Source of the DNA: Pseudoxanthomonas beigongshangi
GTDB lineage: Bacteria; Pseudomonadota; Gammaproteobacteria; Xanthomonadales; Xanthomonadaceae
Length of the DNA: 64,000 nucleotides
Assembly: GCF_016820515.1 (NCBI RefSeq)
Contig: NZ_JADHDV010000013.1
Location: forward strand, 1 to 64,000
Reading direction: 5' to 3'
Shown here: piece by piece, positions 5,968-14,906 of the stretch
Layout: the number at the start of each line of letters is the position of its first letter
Position numbering within the stretch: position 1 is the first letter of the stretch
Notes under the pieces: generated by a model
The model's database searches: none
Seen by the model: the letters and a program-made list of their open reading frames with translations, nothing else
What the model was told of the DNA's origin: nothing
Made by a program: the position numbers and the translations under genes

Positions 5968-7761
5968 TCAACCGGCCGCGCGGATCGCTTCCAGCACCTG
6001 TTCGCCGTAGCGGGCCAGCTTGGTCCCGCCGATGCCGCCGACCTGGGCCAGTTCGTCCAGGGTGCCGGGCCGGTGCTCGGCGATGTTGCGCAGGGTGCTG
6101 TCGTGGAAGATGACGTAGGCCGGGACGTTCTGTTGCTTCGCCAGCTGTGCGCGCAGGTCGCGCAAGGCGCCGAACAGGGGTTGGTCGGTAGGTGCGACGA
6201 CCACGCCGCTGCGCGGGGAGCGCTCGCGTTCCCGGGCCGGGGCATCCTTGCGCAGCAGCAGGCGGCGTTCGCCCCGCAGCACCGCCCGGCTGGCCTCGGT
6301 CAGGCGCAGGCTGCCATAGCCCTCCGCGTCGACCTCCAGCAGGCCGGAGGACACCAGTTGCCGGAACACGCTGCGCCAGGTGCCGGCGTCCAGATCCCGG
6401 CCGATGCCATAGGTGGTGAGCTGGTCATGCCCGCACTGGCGGATCTTCTCGCTCTCGCTGCCGCGCAGCACGTCGATGATGTGGTTCACGCCGAAGCGCT
6501 GGCCGCTGCGATAGACGCAACTCAACGCCTTCCGCGCGGCCTCGGTGGCATCCCAGGTGGCGGCCGGATGCAGGCAGTTGTCGCAGTTGCCGCATTCCTG
6601 GGGATAGGTTTCGCCGAAGCTGGCCAGCAGCACCTGCCGGCGGCATTGCATGGATTCGCAGTAGCCCAGCAGCTGATCCAGCTTGCGCCGCTCCAGCCGC
6701 TTGCGTTCCTCGCCGGCCTCGGACTGCTCGATCATCTGCTTCAGCAGCACCACGTCGCCCAGCCCGTAGCACAGCCAGGCGTCGGCGGCCTCGCCGTCGC
6801 GACCGGCGCGGCCGGTCTCCTGGTAGTAGCCCTCCAGCGACTTGGGCAGGTCCACATGCGCCACGAAGCGCACGTCCGGCTTGTCGATGCCCATGCCGAA
6901 GGCAATCGTCGCGACCATGACGATGCCTTCCTCGCGCAGGAAACGGCGTTGGTGGTGCGCGCGCATCTCGGCGTCCAGGCCGGCGTGGTAGGGCAGGGCA
7001 TTGAATCCCTGCTCCAGCAGGTAATCGGCGAACTGCTCCACCCGCTTGCGCGACAGGCAATAGACGATGCCGGCCTCGCCCTTGTGGGCCTGTAGGAAAT
7101 CGCGCAGCTGGCGCTTGGCGTTGTCCTTCTGGGTGACCGTGTAGCGGATATTGGGGCGGTCGAAGGAACTGACGAAGCGCTGCGCCTCGGTCAGGCCCAG
7201 GCGCTCGGCGATCTCGCGCTGGGTGGGCGGGTCGGCGGTGGCGGTCAGGGCGATCCGCGGCACGTCGGGCCAGCGCTCATGGAGGATCGTCAGTTCCAGG
7301 TACTCGCGGCGGAAATCGTGGCCCCAGGCCGAGACGCAGTGCGCCTCGTCGATGGCGAACAGCGCGATCCGGCTGCGATCCAGCAGGGACAGGAAGCGAG
7401 GCGTCAGCAGCCGTTCCGGGGCCACGTACAGCAGGTCCAGTTCGCCCTTCAGCAGGGCGCGTTCGACGTCCGCCGCGGTGGCGGCGTCCAGCGTCGAGTT
7501 GAGGAAGGCGGCGCGCACGCCGAGCTGGCGCAGTGCTTCCACCTGGTCCTGCATCAGCGCGATCAGCGGGGACACCACGATGCCCACGCCTTCGCGCAGG
7601 AGCGAGGGAATCTGGTAGCACAGCGACTTGCCGCCGCCGGTCGGCATCAGGACCAGGGCATCCTGGCCGGAGACGAGCTGTTCGACGATGGCCTGCTGGT
7701 GGCCGCGGAAACGGGAGTAGCCGAAGACCCGCAGCAGCAGGTCCGTGGGACGTTCTGACAT
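5968..7761 (-). CDS. recQ: ATP-dependent DNA helicase RecQ
   Basis: RecQ unwinds recombination and replication intermediates 3' to 5' and works with RecF-pathway proteins and topoisomerase III. The 597 residues are close to the E. coli length. Domains in order: a helicase core with Walker A LMPTGGGKSLCYQIP near residue 50 and DEAH box AIDEAHCVSAWG; helicase C-terminal motifs including ATIAFGMGIDKPDVRFV and QETGRAGRDG; a zinc-binding region with Cys in CRRQVL and CGNCDNC; a winged helix; and a C-terminal HRDC domain. Start ATG at 7761 gives MSERPTDLLLRVFGY, the normal N-terminus; the longer frame is not conserved-looking. It is followed only by a 302-base gene-free stretch. Confidence 0.96.
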   Translation of the reverse strand: MSERPTDLLLRVFGYSRFRGHQQAIVEQLVSGQDALVLMPTGGGKSLCYQIPSLLREGVGIVVSPLIALMQDQVEALRQLGVRAAFLNSTLDAATAADVERALLKGELDLLYVAPERLLTPRFLSLLDRSRIALFAIDEAHCVSAWGHDFRREYLELTILHERWPDVPRIALTATADPPTQREIAERLGLTEAQRFVSSFDRPNIRYTVTQKDNAKRQLRDFLQAHKGEAGIVYCLSRKRVEQFADYLLEQGFNALPYHAGLDAEMRAHHQRRFLREEGIVMVATIAFGMGIDKPDVRFVAHVDLPKSLEGYYQETGRAGRDGEAADAWLCYGLGDVVLLKQMIEQSEAGEERKRLERRKLDQLLGYCESMQCRRQVLLASFGETYPQECGNCDNCLHPAATWDATEAARKALSCVYRSGQRFGVNHIIDVLRGSESEKIRQCGHDQLTTYGIGRDLDAGTWRSVFRQLVSSGLLEVDAEGYGSLRLTEASRAVLRGERRLLLRKDAPARERERSPRSGVVVAPTDQPLFGALRDLRAQLAKQQNVPAYVIFHDSTLRNIAEHRPGTLDELAQVGGIGGTKLARYGEQVLEAIRAAG

Positions 7762-7904
7762 GGGCGATAGGGTAGCAGGCGGGCGGCCGCGCGGCGCTCG
7801 GAAAACCGCCCGGAGCGCCGTCCGTGGATGCGCGAGTGGCCTGTCGGGATTTTCCCGGCCGGCGAGCCAAGGGCGGATTCGGGGGTCAGGGTGCCCCATA
7901 AGCA

Positions 7905-7928
7905 CGCGCCCGACGGAAGCCGGGCGCG
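7905..7928 (-). terminator. hairpin between dps and recQ
   Basis: Arms CGCGCCCG (7905-7912) and CGGGCGCG (7921-7928) form a perfect 8-bp stem 45-70 bases past the dps stop. There is no T run, so it could be a weak terminator or a 3'-end stabilising structure. Confidence 0.4.
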
Positions 7929-7972
7929 CGGGTCGTCTTCAACAGGCCGTATTCAAACGGCCGGTTGCAGTC

Positions 7973-8503
7973 TCATTCGAGCAGCGAACGCAGCATCCAG
8001 GCATACTTCTCGTGCGTCTGCAGGCGCTGGGTCAGCAGGTCCACGGACGGGTCGTCACCGGCGTCGTCGGCGGTCTTCAGCACCTGGCGGGCGGTCCGGC
8101 ACACCGCTTCGTTGCCGGCCACCAACTGCTTCACCATGCCCTGCCAACCCGGCACGCCATCGGCGCCGGATTCCTCCTGGATGGAAGACAGGCGGACGAA
8201 TTCGCCATAGGAGCCGGGCGCGTTGTAGCCCAGCGCGCGGATGCGCTCGGCGATCTCGTCCAGCGCGGTCCACTGTTCGGTGTACTGGGTCTCGAACATG
8301 GTGTGCAGCGAGTTGAACATCGGGCCGGTGACGTTCCAGTGGAAGTTGTGGGTCTTCAGGTACAGCGTGTAGCTGTCGGCGAGGAACCGCGACAGGCCCT
8401 CGGCGATCTTCTTGCGGTCACCGGTGGTGATCCCGATGTCGATGTTCGGGGAGGTGGCCGCGGGCGCGGCGGCCGTCTTGGTCTTCGCCTTGGTCTTGGA
8501 CAT
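7973..8503 (-). CDS. dps: Dps-family DNA-binding ferritin-like protein
   Basis: Dps dodecamers oxidise and store iron using peroxide and coat DNA in stress or stationary phase. The 176-residue product has a Lys/Ala-rich N-terminal tail (MSKTKAKTKTAAAPAA), the kind used for DNA binding. The four-helix ferritin fold follows, with the ferroxidase signature HNFHWNV then LHTMFETQYTEQWTALDEIAER; Glu is present where some family members have Asp. AAGGAG lies seven bases before ATG at 8503 but only two before ATG at 8509, so 8503 is the better start. The gene is divergent from hrpA, with an imperfect palindrome between them. Confidence 0.92.
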   Translation of the reverse strand: MSKTKAKTKTAAAPAATSPNIDIGITTGDRKKIAEGLSRFLADSYTLYLKTHNFHWNVTGPMFNSLHTMFETQYTEQWTALDEIAERIRALGYNAPGSYGEFVRLSSIQEESGADGVPGWQGMVKQLVAGNEAVCRTARQVLKTADDAGDDPSVDLLTQRLQTHEKYAWMLRSLLE

Positions 8504-8543
8504 CTGCATTCTCCTTGAGGGGGGATCAATGGCCCACAATAGC

Positions 8544-8564
8544 TACCCTAAACGAGTTTGGGTA
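8544..8564. promoter_or_regulatory. imperfect palindrome in the dps-hrpA divergent region
   Basis: TACCCTAAAC-GA-GTTTGGGTA is an inverted repeat with a single-base bulge, placed 41-61 bases upstream of dps. It could be an operator or part of overlapping promoters; no specific regulator is identifiable. Confidence 0.3.
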
Positions 8565-8590
8565 ATAAAACGTTTCACGCCGTTGGATTG

Positions 8591-11500
8591 ATGAACGCTA
8601 TCGAACCTTCCCCCGATCACGACCTCCAGGCCGCCCGTCGCGCCATCGACGGCGCGCTCAGCCGGGACCGCGGACGCCTGCACGGACTCTGGTCGCGCTG
8701 GCAGTCGCGGCCGCGCGATGCCGCCGCGCGCGAGGCCTTCGCCCAGGCACTGGCCGGCTCGGTGTCGCTGCGCGAAGCGCGCGCGGCGTCGGTGCCGGAG
8801 GTGAGTCTTGACGAAGCCCTGCCGATTGCCCGTGAAGGCGAACGCATCGTCCAACTGATCCGCCGCCATCCGGTGGTGGTGATCGCCGGCGAGACCGGCT
8901 CCGGCAAGACCACCCAGTTGCCCAAGCTGTGCCTGGCCGCCGGACGCGGAGTGGCCGGCATGATCGGCTGCACCCAGCCGCGCCGGATCGCCGCGCGCGC
9001 GGTCGCGCGCCGGGTCGCGGAGGAACTGAAGACCGGCGTCGGCGACGCGGTCGGCTACCAGGTGCGTTTCACCGACCAGGTCGGCGACAACACCCGGGTC
9101 AAGTTCATGACCGACGGCATCCTGCTGGCCGAAATCGCCAGCGATCGCTGGCTGTCGGCCTACGACACCATCATCGTCGACGAGGCCCACGAGCGCAGCC
9201 TCAACATCGATTTCCTGCTTGGCTACCTCAAGCAGCTGCTGCGCAAGCGCCGCGACCTGAAGGTGATCGTCACCTCGGCCACCATCGACACCGAACGCTT
9301 CTCCCGCCATTTCGACGACGCGCCGGTGATCAGCGTGGAAGGGCGGACCTATCCGGTCGAAGTCCGCTACCGGCCGCTGGAAGGCGAGGGCGAGCAGCAG
9401 GGCGAGCGCACGGTCAACGACGCCATCGTGGCGGCGGTGGACGAGATCACCCGCCAGGATCCGCGCGGCGACGTGCTGATGTTCCTGCCCGGCGAGCGCG
9501 AGATCCGCGACGCCCACCAGGCGCTGGAACGGCGCAAGTACCGCGAGACCGAAGTGCTGCCGCTGTACGCGCGACTGTCTGCGAAGGATCAGGACCGGGT
9601 GTTCAACCCCGGCCCGAAGCGCCGGCTGGTGCTGGCGACCAACGTGGCCGAGACCTCGCTGACCGTGCCGCGGATCCGCTACGTGGTCGATCCGGGCTAC
9701 GCGCGGGTCAAGCGCTACAGCCCGCGACAGAAGCTGGATCGCCTGCATATCGAGCCGGTCTCGCAGGCCAGCGCCAACCAGCGCAAGGGCCGCTGCGGGC
9801 GCATCGCCGAAGGCATCTGCTATCGCCTGTATGCCGAGGCCGATTTCCAGGCCCGCGCCGAATTCACCGATCCGGAAATCCGGCGCTCGAGCCTGGCCGG
9901 GGTGATCCTGCGGATGCTGCAACTGGGGCTGGGCCGGATCGAGGATTTCCCGTTCCTGGAACCGCCGGACGAGCGCGCCATCGCCGATGGCTGGCAGCAA
10001 CTGGCCGAACTGGGCGCGGTGGACAAGGATCGCAAGCTCACCACCATCGGCCGGCAGATGGCGCGCCTGCCGGTGGACGTGAAGCTGGCGCGCATGCTGG
10101 TGGCCGCGCAGCAGCATCGCTGCCTGCGCGAGATGATCATCATCGCGGCGTTCCTGGGCATCCAGGATCCGCGCGAACGCCCGCCGGAAGCGCGCGAGGC
10201 CGCCGACAACGCGCATGCGACCTTCGCCGATGCCCGCTCGGAGTTCCTCGGCATCGTCAAACTCTGGGACGCCTACCGGCAGGCCCACGAGGATCTGACC
10301 CAGTCCAAGCTGCGCGACTGGTGCGAACGCCACTTCCTCGGGTTCCTGCGCATGCGCGAATGGCGCGAGCTGCATCGGCAGTTGCTGCTGCTGTGCGAGG
10401 AGCTGGGGTGGATGCTGGAAGCAATGCCTGCGGCCAACAGCGACGTCCCGCGCAAGACACCGGAGCGTGCACGCAAGCGTGGCGATTCGGATGCGGCCGC
10501 CGCGCCCGCCACGGCCGACGGCCCCACCGAAAAGCAGCGCCAGGCCGCGTATGTCGCGCTGCACCGCGCGTTGATCGCCGGCCTGCCCACCCAGGTGGGC
10601 CATCGTGGCGAGAAGGGCGATTTCCAGGCGCCGCGCCAGCGCCGCTTCCAGGTTTTCCCGGGCTCTGCGCTGGCGAAGAAGCCGCCACCGTGGATGCTCA
10701 GCGCCACCCTGCTGGATACCCAGCGCGTGTGGGGCCTGACCAACGCCGCCATCGAACCGGAGTGGGTCATCGCCGAGGTCCCGCACCTGCTGATGCGCAA
10801 GCATTTCGACCCGCACTGGTCGCGCGCGCAGGGGCATGTGCTGGCGTCGGAGCAGATCAGCCTGTTCGGGCTGGTGCTGGCGCCGAAGAAGCCGGTCCAC
10901 TACGGCCGCATCGCGCCGGTGGAAGCGCACGACATCTTCGTCCGCCAGGCGCTGGTGACCGGCGAAATCAACACTCGCGCCAGCTTTGTCGCCGACAACC
11001 TGAAGACGCTGGAACAGGCGCGCGAGGAGGAAGCCAAGCTGCGCCGCGCCGGCCTGGTGGCCGACGAGGACTGGCAGGCGCGCTGGTATCTGGACCGGAT
11101 TCCGCCGGACATCCATTCCGCCGCCGGCCTGGATGCGCGGTGGAAGGGCCAGCCGCCGGAAGCGCGTCGGCGCCTGCTGTGGACATTGGCCGATCTGCTG
11201 CCGGGCGAGGGCAGCGAGGAGGATCGCTTTCCGAAATACTTCGCGCTCGGCGACGCGCGCCTGCCGCTGCATTACCGCTTCGAACCCGGCGCGGCGGACG
11301 ACGGCGTCACCCTGGAAGTACCGCTGCACCTGCTCAACGCGCTGGATCCGGCCCGTCTGTCCTGGCTGGCGCCGGGTTTCATCGGCGACAAGGCATCCGG
11401 CCTGATCCGCAGCCTGCCCAAGGCGATGCGGCGCAACTACGTGCCGGCGCCGGATTTCGGGCGTGCATTCTTCGAGGCGTATCCGCAGGCCACCGCCGAC

Positions 11501-12616
11501 GACATCCGCGGCGAACTGGCGCGGTTCCTGTCGCGCACGACCGGCGTCGCGGTGGCCGCCACCGACTTCGACGAGTCCGCGCTGGAACCGCACCTGCGCA
11601 TGAACCTGCGCCTGCGCGAGGACCCGCGCAAGGGCGGGGAGGCGCGGATCCTGGCCGAGTCGCGGGATCTCGATGAACTGCGCGCGCGTTTCGGCGAACG
11701 CGCCGGGCAGGCGTTCGCCGCGCGCGCCGGCCGCGCGATGGCGGCGAGCGGGTTGCGCGAGTTCCCGGCCCAGCCGATCCCGTTGCAGGTACCGGGCGAA
11801 GCCGGCGTGCCGGCGTTCCCCGCATTGCGCGACGACGGTGACAGCGTGGCGTTGCAGGTATTCGCCGACCGCGCGGAAGCCGAGGCCGCCCATCCCGCTG
11901 GTGTGCGCCGCCTGCTCGAAATCGCCCTGGCCGATCGCGTGCGCCAGGCGCGCAAGCAGTTGCCGGTGGCGCCGAAGGTGGGGCTGCTCTACGCCGCCAT
12001 CGAGCGCTTCGCCGAGGGCGACAAGGCGGGCGAAAAGGAGCGTCTGCGCGCGGACATCGCCGACGCCGCGCTCAATGCCGTGCTGGCCGACGGACTGGAA
12101 GGGATCCGGGATCGCGTCGCGTTCGAGCAGCGCCGAGACGACGCCGGCCGCCGGCTGTTCGGCGAGGCGATGGAGCGGCTGAAGCTGGCCGAGGCGATCC
12201 TGTCGGCGGTCGCGGAACTCAAGCCGCAACTGGAATCGCCGTTGATGGGCTGGGCGCGCGGCAACCTGGACGATCTGCGCGCGCAGCTGGACGGCCTGGT
12301 GCATCCGGGCTTCCTGCGCGACACGCCCGCGCAAGCGCTGGCGGAACTGCCGCGTTACCTCAAGGGCATGCGCCTGCGCGCCGAACGCGCTCTGCGCGAT
12401 CCGGCGCGGGATCAGGCCCGCATGCTGGAGATCAAACCGTTCGCCGACGCGCTGGCCGATGCGACGCGACTGGGCGTGGCGCGCCAGCCGGGATGGCAGG
12501 CGTTGCGCTGGGAACTGGAGGAATTGCGGGTTTCGATGTTCGCCCAGGAACTGGGCGCGCGCGGCGGCGTTTCCCCGAAGAAGTTGGCCCAGCGGCTGCA
12601 GGCGTTGCGTGGTTAG
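8591..12616 (+). CDS. hrpA: ATP-dependent RNA helicase HrpA
   Basis: HrpA is a DEAH-box RNA helicase implicated in mRNA processing and in rescuing stalled ribosomes. The 1341 residues match the long bacterial HrpA form (E. coli about 1300). Seen in order: Walker A GETGSGKTTQLPK near residue 100, IIVDEAHERSLN, SATIDTERFS, VLATNVAETSLTVP and the arginine-finger motif QRKGRCGRI. Then come HA2 and OB-fold regions and the long DUF3418-type C-terminal domain typical of HrpA. ATG at 8591 (MNAIEPSPDH) is chosen; an upstream TTG at 8558 is in frame but lacks a binding site. A long open frame on the opposite strand across this gene is a GC-rich shadow. Confidence 0.95.
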   Translation: MNAIEPSPDHDLQAARRAIDGALSRDRGRLHGLWSRWQSRPRDAAAREAFAQALAGSVSLREARAASVPEVSLDEALPIAREGERIVQLIRRHPVVVIAGETGSGKTTQLPKLCLAAGRGVAGMIGCTQPRRIAARAVARRVAEELKTGVGDAVGYQVRFTDQVGDNTRVKFMTDGILLAEIASDRWLSAYDTIIVDEAHERSLNIDFLLGYLKQLLRKRRDLKVIVTSATIDTERFSRHFDDAPVISVEGRTYPVEVRYRPLEGEGEQQGERTVNDAIVAAVDEITRQDPRGDVLMFLPGEREIRDAHQALERRKYRETEVLPLYARLSAKDQDRVFNPGPKRRLVLATNVAETSLTVPRIRYVVDPGYARVKRYSPRQKLDRLHIEPVSQASANQRKGRCGRIAEGICYRLYAEADFQARAEFTDPEIRRSSLAGVILRMLQLGLGRIEDFPFLEPPDERAIADGWQQLAELGAVDKDRKLTTIGRQMARLPVDVKLARMLVAAQQHRCLREMIIIAAFLGIQDPRERPPEAREAADNAHATFADARSEFLGIVKLWDAYRQAHEDLTQSKLRDWCERHFLGFLRMREWRELHRQLLLLCEELGWMLEAMPAANSDVPRKTPERARKRGDSDAAAAPATADGPTEKQRQAAYVALHRALIAGLPTQVGHRGEKGDFQAPRQRRFQVFPGSALAKKPPPWMLSATLLDTQRVWGLTNAAIEPEWVIAEVPHLLMRKHFDPHWSRAQGHVLASEQISLFGLVLAPKKPVHYGRIAPVEAHDIFVRQALVTGEINTRASFVADNLKTLEQAREEEAKLRRAGLVADEDWQARWYLDRIPPDIHSAAGLDARWKGQPPEARRRLLWTLADLLPGEGSEEDRFPKYFALGDARLPLHYRFEPGAADDGVTLEVPLHLLNALDPARLSWLAPGFIGDKASGLIRSLPKAMRRNYVPAPDFGRAFFEAYPQATADDIRGELARFLSRTTGVAVAATDFDESALEPHLRMNLRLREDPRKGGEARILAESRDLDELRARFGERAGQAFAARAGRAMAASGLREFPAQPIPLQVPGEAGVPAFPALRDDGDSVALQVFADRAEAEAAHPAGVRRLLEIALADRVRQARKQLPVAPKVGLLYAAIERFAEGDKAGEKERLRADIADAALNAVLADGLEGIRDRVAFEQRRDDAGRRLFGEAMERLKLAEAILSAVAELKPQLESPLMGWARGNLDDLRAQLDGLVHPGFLRDTPAQALAELPRYLKGMRLRAERALRDPARDQARMLEIKPFADALADATRLGVARQPGWQALRWELEELRVSMFAQELGARGGVSPKKLAQRLQALRG

Positions 12617-12714
12617 CAGCAGACAACCGGCCGGCATGAAGGGAAACCGCCGCAAGGCTGTTCGTTCGCGCCGTGTACGGGTAACGTAACCGGACGCCCC
12701 CTCAGGATCCGATC

Positions 12715-14886
12715 GTGTTCTCCGTCCCGCGCGAAGCTCTGCTGGAAGTGCTGCAACGGCCCTCGGCCGCGATGCTTCCAGCGGATTCGCGCCAGGCCAT
12801 CCGGACACGCATCGAAACCTCGCCCGGGCCGGAGCTGCCATTGCAGGATCCGCTGCCGGTGCTGGTCGACACGCTGGAGACGCTGGCCGCATTGTCCGCC
12901 GCCGGTGAAGTGATCGCCGCGGCCTGGCTGTTCGCGCTCCCGCCGATCCCGGAGGCATCCGGACCACGCAAGGCCGCGCCCACGGGCATCGTCGACCTGC
13001 TGGAAGGACAGCAGGCGGCCGCGCAGGTCTGGGCGCTGCACGCGGAACAGCATCGTGGCGCCAACAACGAAGGCCTGCGCCGGTTGCTGCTGGCAATCGT
13101 GCGCGACCTGCGGGTGGTGCCGATACTGCTGGCGCGGCAACTGGCGCGGATGCGCAACGCGGGCCTGCTGGACGACCCGCAGCGGCGCGCGCTGGCGCGG
13201 CTGACCCGCGACATCCATGCACCGTTGGCCAACCGGCTGGGCATCTGGCAGCTGAAGTGGGAACTGGAGGATCTGGCCTTCCGCTACCTGGAGCCGGATA
13301 CCTACCGGCAGATCGCCGCGCAGCTGGATGACAAGCGCGCCGGCCGCGAGCGCTACATCGAATCGGTCAAGTCGACCTTGCGCCAGGCGCTGGCCGAGCA
13401 CGGCATCGTCGCCGAGATCAGCGGACGGCCCAAGCACATCTACAGCATCTGGCGAAAGATGCAGCGCAAGCAGGTCTCCTTCGACGAGCTGTATGACCTG
13501 CGCGCGGTGCGGGTGACCGTGGAGGACGTCGGCGCCTGCTACGCCGCGCTGGGCATCGTGCACGCGCTGTGGACGCCGGTGCCAAGCGAGTTCGACGACT
13601 ACATCGCCCGGCCCAAGGCCAACGACTACCGTTCCCTGCATACCGCCGTGGTCGGCCCGGAAGGCCGCACACTGGAAGTGCAGATCCGCACGCACGAGAT
13701 GCACGCGCAGGCCGAACTCGGCGTGGCCGCGCACTGGCGCTACAAGGAAGGCGGCGGCGACCGAGCCTTCGATCGCAAGATCGCCTGGATGCGCCGGCTG
13801 CTGGATCAGTCGCAGGAAGGCGGTGAAGGCGGCGGACTGGCCGGCGACCTGGACTCGGAACTGGTCGAGGATCGGGTCTACGTGCTGACTCCCAAGGGCG
13901 AGGTCATCGACCTGCCGCATGGCGGCACCGTGCTGGACTTCGCCTACCACGTGCACACGATGGTCGGCCACCGCACCCGCGGCGCCAAGGTCAACGGCCG
14001 CATCGTGCCGCTGAACCATGCCCTGCGCAGTGGTGACCGGGTCGAGATCATGACCTCCAAGACCGGTGAGCCGCGCCGCGATTGGTTGCTGCCGGCCAAC
14101 GGCTTCCTCGCCTCGGGTCGATCCCGCGACAAGGTGCGGGCCTGGTTCCACAAGCTCGATCGCGCGCGCAACCTGCAGGCCGGGCGTGAATTGCTGGAGA
14201 AGGAACTCAAGCGGCTGGGCCTGCACCACGCCGACCTGTCCGGTGTGGCGAAGAAGTTCCATGCCGAGAACGTCGAGGAACTGCACATCCAGATCGCCCT
14301 GGGCGACGTCGGCCCCAACCAGGTGGTGCGCGCGCTGCACGAGGAACAGCGCGCGGCCGCGCAATCGGCCGCTCCGCAGGGCCTGCCGCCTGGCCTGCCG
14401 CTGCGGAAGCCGGGCGGACGCAAGCCGTCGCCGCCGTCCAGATCGCAGTTCACGGTGGAAGGCGTCGGCAACCTGCTGGTGCAACTGGCGCGCTGCTGCC
14501 AGCCGGTGCCGGGAGAGGCGATCAGCGGTTACCTGACCCGCGGCCGCGGCGTCAGCGTGCACCGGACCGACTGTGCCGCGTTCCAGCGCCTGGCCGCCTC
14601 CAACCCGCAGCGGGTGCTGCCGGTGGAGTGGGGCCAGACCGGTGGCGGTTACGAAGTCGACGTGCAGGTGCGGGCCATCGACCGCAAATGGCTGCTCAAG
14701 GACATCACCACGCTGATCGCGCAGGAGGACGCCCACGTGCTGGGCATCAACAGCGACCAGGCCGGCGCCAGTGGCCGGGTGCAGTTGCGCCTGCGCTTGA
14801 AGGTCGCCGATTTCGGTCAGCTGTCCACCCTGCTCGGGAAACTCGATGCGCTGCCGGGGGTGGAGGAAGCGCGACGTTCAGCCTGA
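12715..14886 (+). CDS. relA: GTP pyrophosphokinase RelA, (p)ppGpp synthetase I
   Basis: RelA makes the stringent-response alarmone (p)ppGpp when ribosomes stall with uncharged tRNA. The 723-residue protein has a degenerate N-terminal hydrolase region without an HD motif, so it should be synthesis-only. The synthetase core follows, with GRPKHIYSIWRKM, FDELYDLRAVRV, EFDDYIARPKANDYRSLH and VQIRTHEMHAQAELGVAAHW. Then come a TGS domain (VYVLTPKGEVIDLPHGGTVL), a Cys-containing zinc-finger-like region (LARCCQPVPGEAISGY, HRTDCAAF) and a C-terminal ACT domain. GTG at 12715 is the start that gives the RelA-like N-terminus. A separate SpoT would be expected elsewhere in the genome. Confidence 0.95.
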   Translation: MFSVPREALLEVLQRPSAAMLPADSRQAIRTRIETSPGPELPLQDPLPVLVDTLETLAALSAAGEVIAAAWLFALPPIPEASGPRKAAPTGIVDLLEGQQAAAQVWALHAEQHRGANNEGLRRLLLAIVRDLRVVPILLARQLARMRNAGLLDDPQRRALARLTRDIHAPLANRLGIWQLKWELEDLAFRYLEPDTYRQIAAQLDDKRAGRERYIESVKSTLRQALAEHGIVAEISGRPKHIYSIWRKMQRKQVSFDELYDLRAVRVTVEDVGACYAALGIVHALWTPVPSEFDDYIARPKANDYRSLHTAVVGPEGRTLEVQIRTHEMHAQAELGVAAHWRYKEGGGDRAFDRKIAWMRRLLDQSQEGGEGGGLAGDLDSELVEDRVYVLTPKGEVIDLPHGGTVLDFAYHVHTMVGHRTRGAKVNGRIVPLNHALRSGDRVEIMTSKTGEPRRDWLLPANGFLASGRSRDKVRAWFHKLDRARNLQAGRELLEKELKRLGLHHADLSGVAKKFHAENVEELHIQIALGDVGPNQVVRALHEEQRAAAQSAAPQGLPPGLPLRKPGGRKPSPPSRSQFTVEGVGNLLVQLARCCQPVPGEAISGYLTRGRGVSVHRTDCAAFQRLAASNPQRVLPVEWGQTGGGYEVDVQVRAIDRKWLLKDITTLIAQEDAHVLGINSDQAGASGRVQLRLRLKVADFGQLSTLLGKLDALPGVEEARRSA

Positions 14887-14906
14887 ATGGTTATGCTGGG
14901 CCGGTG

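Noticed and set aside
8543-13222. Very long open frame on the minus strand opposite hrpA
   Set aside because: It is the reverse shadow of hrpA and part of relA in GC-rich DNA. It has low-complexity composition and no domain, while the plus strand encodes clear helicase and synthetase motifs.
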